Assembly (NCBI GenBank): GCA_965183835.1
Contig: CBCYME010000004.1
Span: 310,001-374,000 of the forward strand
Reading direction: 5' to 3'
Source: OMPR01 sp965183835
GTDB lineage: Bacteria > Pseudomonadota > Alphaproteobacteria > Rhodobacterales > Rhodobacteraceae
DNA: 64,000 bases
The notes below the pieces were generated by a model. The model was not told where the DNA came from, did not search any database, and saw only the letters and a program-made list of their open reading frames with translations. Each line of letters starts with the position of its first letter. Position 1 is the first letter of the stretch. Shown in pieces: positions 52,142 through 58,742 of the stretch. Both the position numbers and the translations under genes were made by a program.

Positions 52142-52774
52142 CTACAGGTAGTAGGGAGAATTGAGACCGCGGCTTGCAGCCTCGGTGACACGGGCATCAA
52201 AGACGCGCGTATAGAAAGCGGCATTCATTGCTGCTGCCGTTTTGGGGAAGTCGTTGAGGGCAAAATCCAACGCGTTTTCCATGGTGTCGAAGGCATCCAG
52301 CCCACCCAGCGATTTGGTGTTTTGTCCGCTAAGCCAGACTTTGGACAGCAGTCCCTTTTGTTCGCGCAAGACGGGGTTGCGATCACGCCAAGGCGCGGTT
52401 TCAAAGGGCACTGCAACCTGCACTTCGGTGTAAACAAATGCGCCCGGCTCGGTTGTGACCTTTCCGCCAAACTGGGGCGCATCCATGGCCGCGCTGGCCT
52501 CTGCGGTGGCCTGATTGTCAAAGACGTGCGTTGTTTGCGCCACGCCAAAGTCACGGGCCAGCGCAGGAAAGAAATCCGTGCAATAAAGCAGGGCATCTTC
52601 GACACTGGCAAAGCTGTAAAGCCCGCCGACAGAGTGGGTGCCCAGCCCGGACAGCCAGGTTTTGTCAACAAACCCAGGCTGGGCCGCGATGGCAGCATTC
52701 AGCTTTTCCCAAGGGACATCCGTGAACGGGACGGACGCTTGCAATTCTGTGTAAACAAAGGCGGTGGCGGGCAT
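52142..52774 (-). CDS. tandem YdhR-like (dimeric alpha-beta barrel) protein
   Basis: 210 residues made of two repeats of about 100. Repeat 1 has FVYTELQASVPF, PGFVDKTWLSG and THVFDNQATAEAS; repeat 2 has FVYTEVQVAVPF, KGLLSKVWLSG and TRVFDARVTEAAS. Each looks like the YdhR family of small monooxygenase-like proteins, so the fused pair could fold as an intramolecular dimer. ATG 52774 has AAAAGGAAAA upstream, yet the in-frame sequence before it (ATAQSNQKENQT) looks like a linker following a signal peptide, and a Tat leader is found upstream in another frame. Confidence 0.75.
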   Translation of the reverse strand: MPATAFVYTELQASVPFTDVPWEKLNAAIAAQPGFVDKTWLSGLGTHSVGGLYSFASVEDALLYCTDFFPALARDFGVAQTTHVFDNQATAEASAAMDAPQFGGKVTTEPGAFVYTEVQVAVPFETAPWRDRNPVLREQKGLLSKVWLSGQNTKSLGGLDAFDTMENALDFALNDFPKTAAAMNAAFYTRVFDARVTEAASRGLNSPYYL

Positions 52775-52801
52775 GGTTTGATTTTCCTTTTGATTAGATT
52801 G

Positions 52802-52932
52802 TGCAGTTGCCGCGGCGCCCGAGCCGCCAGCCCCACTGCTGCTAGGGGAATGGCGGCCAGTGCTGTGGTCACTCTGCGCCGAGAAATCGGTTCAGCATTG
52901 CCGGTCGCGTGCCGGGGCACACGTGAAATCAT
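52802..52932 (-). pseudogene. Tat-type leader, possibly frameshifted off the YdhR-like gene
   Basis: From ATG 52932, with AAGGAG 8 nt upstream, the frame gives a twin-arginine leader (ISRRRVTTALAAIPLAAVGL) and then runs out of frame into sequence with no protein-like features, ending near 52699. The downstream YdhR-like gene is in a different frame but begins with a typical post-signal linker. A small indel near 52810-52825 (a GC-rich GCCGCGGC tract) would explain the split. Confidence 0.5.
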
Positions 52933-52992
52933 GTCGTCGTCTCCTTATGGTTGATGCCCCCTTGCCTGGGAGGTTGTCTTGGCGTGAATATC

Positions 52993-53065
52993 AAAATATA
53001 ACGATCTATATATACTGCTAGCCCGACAAGTGCATAGCGTCAATCTAAAATATAACGAACGATAT
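52993..53065. promoter_or_regulatory. repeated AT-rich operator-like motifs before TetR gene
   Basis: AAAATATAACGA occurs at 52993-53004 and again at 53047-53058, each followed by an ATAT-rich partial inverse (CTATATATAC, ACGATATAAT). They flank the region between the divergent Tat-leader/YdhR transcript and the TetR gene and fit two operator sites for that repressor. Confidence 0.5.
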
Positions 53066-53091
53066 AATAACCTATAAGAGTATGATGCTAA

Positions 53092-53685
53092 ATGAAAAAA
53101 TCCGAAGCAACCAAGGCCAAACTACTCGCCTCGTCCGGCAGAGCATTTCGAAGAGAGGGCTATGCCGGGATCGGAGTCGACTCGATTGCGAAAGATGCCG
53201 GCGTGACGTCCGGTGCATTTTATGCCCATATGAAATCCAAGAACGATGCGTTCCGTGCAGCCCTGATCGCAGGCCTAGAAGAGGTCCTGTCTGCATTGAC
53301 CGCGTATCGAGAGACCCACGGCAACGAGTGGCCCACAGCTTTTGCAGAGTACTACCTTGGGCACGATCATCGGATTGATCTTGAAGGTGCCTGTGCCATG
53401 ACCAGTCTGACACCGGACGTCGTCAGGGCTGATCCCGAGGTGCAGTCAGAGTATGTCACCCTGATGGAGCGCATTGTGAAAGAGGTTGCGAAACATCTCC
53501 CCTGTGATGGGATAACCCAGGACCGCGATGCAAAAGCATGGGCCTTTCTTTCGGCGCTTATTGGGGGGCTCACGCTTGCGCGTGCCGTAGGGCCCGGCGC
53601 CGCCGCAGACGAAATCGAACGGGCAAGCAAGGCAGCCGCATTGGCCGTCATCGGTTTGCCGGCGACGCATTCTAAGGGCAGCTAA
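53092..53685 (+). CDS. TetR family regulator
   Basis: 197 residues: N-terminal helix-turn-helix (RREGYAGIGVDSIAKDAGVTSGAFYAHMKSK is the region) and a C-terminal ligand domain. The latter contains GACAMTSLTPDVVRADPEVQ, common in the AefR-like branch. It is divergent from the YdhR-like/exported-protein pair and likely represses it and itself. An A-rich run (AAATGAAAAAATCC) surrounds the start; no strong SD. Confidence 0.9.
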   Translation: MKKSEATKAKLLASSGRAFRREGYAGIGVDSIAKDAGVTSGAFYAHMKSKNDAFRAALIAGLEEVLSALTAYRETHGNEWPTAFAEYYLGHDHRIDLEGACAMTSLTPDVVRADPEVQSEYVTLMERIVKEVAKHLPCDGITQDRDAKAWAFLSALIGGLTLARAVGPGAAADEIERASKAAALAVIGLPATHSKGS

Positions 53686-53819
53686 ATAGATGAATTCCGG
53701 AAAGGGAATGCTGGCTGCAAAAACTGCTGAACATGCCCGCATCGTTGAACCAGCAGCCTATAGACCGGAACCGGCAGATCCGGCCCCCAACAACAGACAT
53801 AGTCACAAAGGGCGCTCTC

Positions 53820-54050
53820 ATGGAGTTAAGCGCAGACCTTTCAAAACGCGTGCTGGTTCATCGGGACAGCAGTCGTATTTTCGCGACTTGATGCGAACTG
53901 CGGAACGGCTTCCACTATTTCCGCACGGACCGTATCGTTTCGGCGGAGATGTTGGAGCAACGCATACCGGAAAATGCGTGCGCGTTGCGTGCACGATGGC
54001 GCGCGGCGATGGATGAGGAGCGGGCGACCTACACAAACCAGACCCTATAA
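53820..54050 (+). pseudogene. C-terminal remnant of a WYL-domain (YafY-type) regulator
   Basis: The frame from 53820 reads through SSRIFAT, a TGA at 53886-53888, then CELRNGFHYFRTDRIVSAEM and EQRIPENACALRARW, ending TAA 54048-54050. YafY-type WYL regulators have WCELR..F..FR.DRI at this place, so the TGA replaces the conserved Trp codon. The N-terminal helix-turn-helix and most of the WYL domain are missing. It is a decayed fragment. Confidence 0.6.
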
Positions 54051-54477
54051 AAGAGTTGACCGCCTCGGCATCCAACGGGGATCCTGTTCCATCGGTTATG
54101 CCACGACTTTGGCAAAGGCTAACAAAACAATGCAAAGCATAATTCGCTAGGGCCAACATTGGAGCAGTTGCACTGAAAAACCGATTTGTCCGCGACCTGC
54201 GAATTCGACATATGAGCCTCTCTGCGGCATGTATGAATGGCCGAATTCATCGCCGCGCGACGGCATCAGAATTTTCGCTCATGCTGCATTTTTCGCGCTG
54301 CGCGCGCGCAGCACAAAATCACAATGACTGAGTCGGGCTCCTTGCCGCTATTGGCTGCGCTCTGTACCAAGGGTTGCTTTGCAAAGCCGGGTCGGTTCTG
54401 ACCCAACGGCCAAGGGCATGTGACGTTTGCCCTCTTCACATCCTGCCATGATTGGGGAATCCCACCCCCCAAACGCG
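54051..54477. other. non-coding stretch before rpmJ terminator
   Basis: About 430 nt between the WYL remnant and the rpmJ terminator. A small inverted repeat ATGAAT/ATTCAT lies at 54231-54248 and a GC-alternating tract near 54297-54313. No ORF with coding character is seen. Confidence 0.5.
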
Positions 54478-54501
54478 AAAAAACCGCGCTAAACAGCGCG
54501 G
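54478..54501 (-). terminator. intrinsic terminator of rpmJ
   Basis: On the minus strand: CCGCGCT, loop GTTT, AGCGCGG, then TTTTTT. Perfect 7-bp stem, 28 nt after the rpmJ stop. Confidence 0.93.
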
Positions 54502-54529
54502 CTTTTTCAAATGCTTGAGATCGGTTCGA

Positions 54530-54655
54530 TCAACCCTGGCGGGCTTTAAACCGACGCTGCGTTTTGTTAATCACATAAACGCGGCCTTTGCGACGCACAA
54601 CGCGGCAATCACGGTGCCGGTTCTTGAGCGAACGGAGCGAGTTCTTGACCTTCAT
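54530..54655 (-). CDS. rpmJ: 50S ribosomal protein L36
   Basis: 41 residues, highly basic: MKVKNSLRSLKNRHRDCRVV at the start and INKTQRRFKARQG at the end. Only one Cys is present (Cys17), so the CxxC zinc site of the classical L36 is missing; this is the zinc-independent form usual in alphaproteobacteria. It is transcribed alone with a strong terminator. Too short for most gene finders. Confidence 0.95.
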   Translation of the reverse strand: MKVKNSLRSLKNRHRDCRVVRRKGRVYVINKTQRRFKARQG

Positions 54656-54733
54656 GGTCTGTCTCCTGGTCCTACGGCGCGGGCCAGCGCCTAGTGTTGC
54701 GGGTGCCTCGGAAAATCCGAAACAGTGAATTCA

Positions 54734-54808
54734 TGGTGGGCACTACAAGGTTCGAACTTGTGACCCCTTCGATGTCAACGAAGTGCTCTACCGCTGAGCT
54801 AAGCGCCC
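54734..54808 (-). tRNA. tRNA-Val (anticodon GAC)
   Basis: On the minus strand the acceptor GGGCGCT pairs with AGTGCCC. The D-arm is GCTCAGCGGTAGAGC, and the anticodon stem CTTCG/CGAAG encloses TTGACAT, giving GAC. The T-arm is ACAAG TTCGAAC CTTGT. CCA is encoded (54734-54736). 75 nt. Confidence 0.95.
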
Positions 54809-54957
54809 ATGAATACCTTTGCAATCGTTGTCCTAGAAGAAACTAGGACGCAGAGAACTGCGCCGGTAGCGGGGTCTATAAAAGGAGTCGTCAGCACTAT
54901 CAAGGGCTTTTGAACCAACTATTTTCCGCGCTATGCTTTTCTTTGTAAGGAGCACCC

Positions 54958-55818
54958 ATGTCACACGCCGCCTATCGCCTGTTTGAGCCCGAAAAACGCA
55001 CATCTTGCGTTGTTTTCGCCTCTCCGCACAGTGGACGGTCGTATTTCGACAGCTTTAAAAACGCGTCGATTCTGGATGAAGTTACGATTCGATCCTCCGA
55101 GGATGCTTTTGTGGATCACTTATTTGATTCGGCGCAGGCCTTTGGGGCCCCGTTTTTGACTGCCACAGCCCCGCGGGCCTATCTCGATCTCAACCGCAGC
55201 CCCGAAGAACTGGATCCCGCCCTGATCGAAGGCGTTAGCCGGTCCCGTCAGAACCCGCGGGTGGCCTCGGGGCTTGGGGTGATTCCCCGCGTTGTCGCCA
55301 ATGGGCGCGCTATTTACCGCGGCAAGCTCCCCCATAGCGAGGCGATGCGGCGGATCAGCTCGTTCTGGCGGCCCTATCATGCGCGTCTTCAGGGGGTGCT
55401 GGACGAGTCCCGCAAGATGTTTGGCCAAACCGTGCTGATCGATTGCCATTCGATGCCGCGCGAGGCGCTGGATGGGGTGGCGAAATCTTCGGGTCGTCGG
55501 CCTCATATCGTGCTGGGGGACCGGTTCGGGGCTGCGGCCCATAGCGATATCGTGGATCACGTCGAATCGGCCTTTGTCAGCGCGGGTTTTGATGTGGTGC
55601 GCAACACGCCCTTTGCCGGGGCTTATGTCACGCAAACCTACGGGCGCCCCTCGCGCGGTCAGCACGCCATTCAGGTCGAAATCGACCGTTCTCTCTATAT
55701 GGATGAACAGTTGGTCCGCCCAAACGCGGGCTTTGATCAGTTCCGCGGCCAGATGCGGCAGGTGGTGGCGAAACTGACTGAAATCGGCAAGCAAAGGCAA
55801 TCGCTCGCCGCCGAATGA
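54958..55818 (+). CDS. N-formylglutamate amidohydrolase family protein
   Basis: 286 residues of the FGase family: VVFASPHSGRSYFDSFK at the N-terminus (metal His), TAPRAYLDLNRSPEELDP, LIDCHSMPREA and GRPSRGQHAIQVEIDRSLYM, split over the catalytic core. It hydrolyses N-formyl-glutamate to glutamate and formate in histidine catabolism, but no hut genes are nearby, so the substrate may differ. AAGGAG precedes ATG 54958. It converges with dinB, 11 nt apart. Confidence 0.9.
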   Translation: MSHAAYRLFEPEKRTSCVVFASPHSGRSYFDSFKNASILDEVTIRSSEDAFVDHLFDSAQAFGAPFLTATAPRAYLDLNRSPEELDPALIEGVSRSRQNPRVASGLGVIPRVVANGRAIYRGKLPHSEAMRRISSFWRPYHARLQGVLDESRKMFGQTVLIDCHSMPREALDGVAKSSGRRPHIVLGDRFGAAAHSDIVDHVESAFVSAGFDVVRNTPFAGAYVTQTYGRPSRGQHAIQVEIDRSLYMDEQLVRPNAGFDQFRGQMRQVVAKLTEIGKQRQSLAAE

Positions 55819-55829
55819 TTACTGAATAA

Positions 55830-57083
55830 TCACCGCAAGGACCGCCCCTTAACAATCGCATCTGATCCAAAGCGGCGGCGGATGTCATCTGTGGCGCGTT
55901 CTGCCTCGGATCGCTTTGTTGCGCCGGGGTCCAACAGATCGCCGGATTTGTCGGCCTCTGTTTCCGGGCACAGATCCGAGATCCCGCAGCCGATCAACCG
56001 ATATGGCCCCTCATTCCCGACCTGATCAAACAACCCACGCGCTGTGCGGTATATCGTGTCCGCCAATTGCGTCGCATCCCGCAACGATAGCCTGCGCGAC
56101 AGGCTCGAATGATTGGCGCGCTTTAATTTCAACGTGACCACGCGCCCGGCCATCTGCTTGGCCTTGGCCCGATCCGCAACCTGCACCGCCAACCGCCACA
56201 GATGCCCGTCCAAGATTTCCGTGTTCCAGGTGTCTTCGAAAAACGTGGTCTCTTTCGAGATCGATTTGACCGGCTCATGCGCCGACACCCGGCGTTTGTC
56301 CTGCCCGCGTGCCAGATGCCACAACCGATACCCCATCGACCCAAACCGCGCCGTCAGCGCCTCTTGCTCCCACCGCAGCAGATCCGAAAACGTCCGTATG
56401 CCCGCATTTTCCAGCGACACCTGCGCCGCCGGACCAATGCCCCAAATCAACCGCACCGGCTTGTCGCGCAGAAAATCATCTGTCTCGGCCTTGCCGATCA
56501 CCGAATACCCGCGCGGCTTATCCAGATCCGAGGCGACCTTGGCCAAAAACTTGTTGTGACTTAACCCGATGGACCCCGTCAGCCCCAACTCATCCTTCAT
56601 CCGCTTCACCAACCGCGCCAACATTACCGCCGGGGGTGCCCCGTGCAAACGCTCCGTGCCGCTGAGATCCAGAAACGCCTCGTCCAGCGACAGTGGCTCG
56701 ATCACCGGCGTCAGCTCATCCATCATCTCACGGATGGCGCGGCTTGCCTCAACATAGGCCGACATGCGCGGCTTGATCACCACCCCATCAGGGCACAGCT
56801 TGAGCGCCTGAAACATCGGCATCGCGGATCGCACCCCCCGAATACGCGCAACATAACAGGCGGTCGATACCACCCCACGCCGACCGCCACCGATGATGAC
56901 AGGTTTCGCCGCCAGCTCAGGATTGTCCCGCTTCTCGACCGAGGCATAGAACGCGTCGCAATCCATATGCGCAATCGTCAGATCAAACAGCTCTGGGTGC
57001 GTGGTCACGCGCGGGCTGCCACACTGCGGGCACCGCGAGTCCGTGGAAATCTGCGCAAGACAGTCGCGACACAAGCCAGACAT
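55830..57083 (-). CDS. dinB: DNA polymerase IV with N-terminal zinc ribbon
   Basis: 417-residue Y-family translesion polymerase. Catalytic carboxylates lie in HMDCDAFYASVE and SLDEAFLDLS; the helix-hairpin-helix region (IWGIGPAAQVSLENAGI) and little finger follow. About 35 residues before the palm form a Cys4 ribbon (Cys5, Cys8, Cys18, Cys21), an addition absent from E. coli DinB. The C-terminal part (SDLCPETEADKSGDLLDPG) is weakly conserved; no clear beta-clamp motif was found. Confidence 0.94.
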   Translation of the reverse strand: MSGLCRDCLAQISTDSRCPQCGSPRVTTHPELFDLTIAHMDCDAFYASVEKRDNPELAAKPVIIGGGRRGVVSTACYVARIRGVRSAMPMFQALKLCPDGVVIKPRMSAYVEASRAIREMMDELTPVIEPLSLDEAFLDLSGTERLHGAPPAVMLARLVKRMKDELGLTGSIGLSHNKFLAKVASDLDKPRGYSVIGKAETDDFLRDKPVRLIWGIGPAAQVSLENAGIRTFSDLLRWEQEALTARFGSMGYRLWHLARGQDKRRVSAHEPVKSISKETTFFEDTWNTEILDGHLWRLAVQVADRAKAKQMAGRVVTLKLKRANHSSLSRRLSLRDATQLADTIYRTARGLFDQVGNEGPYRLIGCGISDLCPETEADKSGDLLDPGATKRSEAERATDDIRRRFGSDAIVKGRSLR

Positions 57084-57228
57084 GCAATGAATTCCTCGTT
57101 TGCTGTGCAGGGGCCAAAGCTGGGTTCGGGGATTTTAGCGCGTTCGCAGGCAAAGCAAAAGCACAAGCCGCTGCTGTGTCCAAACGCAGGTATCGGGGTA
57201 TGAAGCGCGGGAAAAGACCTGTCTCTCT

Positions 57229-57297
57229 CAGAAAGACCCCCCGCTTGTTGGGCGGGGGGAGGTAACGAACCACAGGGAGAAACGGTTCGTTGGGGAG
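57229..57297 (-). ncRNA. candidate small RNA with CU-rich hairpin loop
   Basis: Between pyrF and dinB on the minus strand. A possible promoter has TAATAT (57304-57309) with TTGCGT (57325-57330), spacer 15 nt. Next comes hairpin 1, AACGAACC / GGTTCGTT (57264-57291), whose 12-nt loop contains TCTCCCT, an anti-Shine-Dalgarno-like run. Then hairpin 2, CCCCCCGC / GCGGGGGG (57237-57259), followed by TCTTTCT, a good terminator. The layout recalls CcsR/Cuckoo-type small RNAs of alphaproteobacteria, but the exact CCUCCUCCC motif is absent. Confidence 0.5.
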
Positions 57298-57384
57298 TGT
57301 CTCATATTAAGATTCCCCCAAAACACGCAATTCTCCTAGCGTTGATTGGCAAGTTTGAAAAATCGTGTTTTTGATGTGCTTTTA

Positions 57385-57407
57385 GGGGCACAGCGTATCT
57401 GCGCCCC
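57385..57407. terminator. hairpin just after pyrF
   Basis: GGGGCACAG (57385-57393), loop CGTAT, CTGCGCCCC (57399-57407); one wobble. Located 7 nt past the pyrF stop. On the minus strand it is followed by TAAAAGC only, so termination may be partial; the plus side has GTTTTGTT. Confidence 0.6.
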
Positions 57408-57413
57408 GTTTTG

Positions 57414-58157
57414 TTAATTGGGGCGCTGCGCTTGCGGGCTGCGCATCTCGTCCAAAATCGCCAAAGCCGCCGCTTTGGGATCTTCGGCGTGATACACCGG
57501 ACGACCGACAACGATGTGATCCACCCCATCCGCAATCGCCTGCGTCGGTGTGGCGACCCGTTTCTGATCGCCCAGATCGGCCCCGGCCGGGCGCACACCC
57601 GGCGTGACAATCAAACGACCCTCAGATTGGGGCAGGGCCCGGATCAACGCCGCCTCTTGGGGCGATGCGATGATGCCATCGGCCCCGGCCTCAAACGCAT
57701 TTGCGGCGCGTTCCAAAACCAGGTCCTGAATGTCACCGGGCTTGATCAATCCCGCATCCAGATCCTGACGATCCAGCGAGGTCAGGATGGTCACCGCCAG
57801 AATTTGCAAATCTTTGCCTGATGCGCCCTCTTTGGCGGCGCGCACAACATGCGGGTCGCCATGTACGGTCAGGAAATCCAGATCAAACTGGGCCAACCCG
57901 CGCACCGCGTTTTCCACGGTGTTGCCGATGTCGAACAGCTTCATATCCAGGAAAATACGCTTGCCAAACTCTTGCTTCAGCTCGTTGGCCAGCGCCAGTC
58001 CACCCCCGGTCAACATGCCCAACCCAATTTTGTAAAACGAAACCGCATCGCCCAGCTTTTCGGCCAAGGCCAGGCCCTGAACGGCGTTGGGCACATCAAG
58101 CGCCACAATCAGGCGATCATCGGACAAGGTTGGGGCGGTCGTTTGGACGTCAGACAT
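57414..58157 (-). CDS. pyrF: orotidine 5-prime-phosphate decarboxylase
   Basis: 247 residues. Decarboxylates OMP to UMP, last step of pyrimidine synthesis. The catalytic Asp-Lys-x-x-Asp array is in FLDMKLFDIGNT; LIVALDVPN opens the barrel, and IVTPGVRPAG plus VVGRPVY are the phosphate-binding ends. Normal length. No other pyrimidine gene is adjacent. Confidence 0.96.
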   Translation of the reverse strand: MSDVQTTAPTLSDDRLIVALDVPNAVQGLALAEKLGDAVSFYKIGLGMLTGGGLALANELKQEFGKRIFLDMKLFDIGNTVENAVRGLAQFDLDFLTVHGDPHVVRAAKEGASGKDLQILAVTILTSLDRQDLDAGLIKPGDIQDLVLERAANAFEAGADGIIASPQEAALIRALPQSEGRLIVTPGVRPAGADLGDQKRVATPTQAIADGVDHIVVGRPVYHAEDPKAAALAILDEMRSPQAQRPN

Positions 58158-58221
58158 GGCGCGGCCTCTTGTTTTGTGGGGTCGCCGCCTCTCTATGTGT
58201 CTCTGCTCAGTGACGCAAGCC

Positions 58222-58500
58222 TTACGCGTGCAACGGCATCGGATCGCCCAACAGACGCAGATTGTCCGACAGGCTTAGCGTGGCTTTGCCTGACCGGTAT
58301 TCCGGCATACGCCGCATCTGCCGCATGGCATCTGAAATGAACGCCCGCGTCTTTCCGCCCGAACTTTCTTGATCCGAAAGCCTAAGCTGGCAGAACAATG
58401 TGACGACCTGATTCTTCAACGTCATGCAGACATTGGCAGAATGACGCGCTGAACTTTGGCAATAAGAGTACTGAGTGATTTCGATGTCGGTAATTAACAT
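58222..58500 (-). CDS. small protein of unknown function upstream of pyrF
   Basis: 92 residues, starting MLITDIEITQYSYCQSSARH, with three Cys in the first 40 positions and a basic C-terminal half. AAAGGAGG lies 5 nt before ATG 58500, a very strong ribosome site, so translation is likely. No membrane segment or signal. I do not recognise the family. It is on the same strand as pyrF with a 64-nt gap. Confidence 0.7.
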   Translation of the reverse strand: MLITDIEITQYSYCQSSARHSANVCMTLKNQVVTLFCQLRLSDQESSGGKTRAFISDAMRQMRRMPEYRSGKATLSLSDNLRLLGDPMPLHA

Positions 58501-58636
58501 GCCCGCCTCCTTTGAGTGTTTGGATCAGTAGACACCGAAATTGTTACCAAGTGGGGCGATTGTTTACCGAATTGAGGCGAAAGAAAGCAAAAATATTAAA
58601 GATTGAATGTAAGTTTGACGAAACCTGTACCCAACC

Positions 58637-58664
58637 CTTGAAGGTTTCACAAAAATCCCCAAAT
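58637..58664 (+). promoter_or_regulatory. RpoH (sigma-32) type heat-shock promoter of clpB
   Basis: CTTGAA at 58637-58642, spacer of 14 nt, then CCCCAAAT at 58657-58664. This is close to the sigma-32 consensus (CTTGAA, CCCCATNT). Predicted transcription start near 58671, leaving a leader of about 70 nt before clpB. Confidence 0.82.
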
Positions 58665-58742
58665 TAACCCTGGGGCCCAACCACATGCGTGCTGCCAAGC
58701 AGGCGCTAACATACTCTGGGCGCTTATAAAAAGGAGAGACTT

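Noticed and set aside
47266..53888. Reassignment of UGA to Trp, suggested by two TGA codons at conserved Trp positions
   Set aside because: Many intact genes here end in TGA at the proper place, often in ATGA overlaps. The two cases are in decaying genes and fit simple nonsense mutation.
53690..54016. 108-codon rightward open frame after the TetR gene
   Set aside because: It is out of frame with the recognisable WYL remnant and has no motif.
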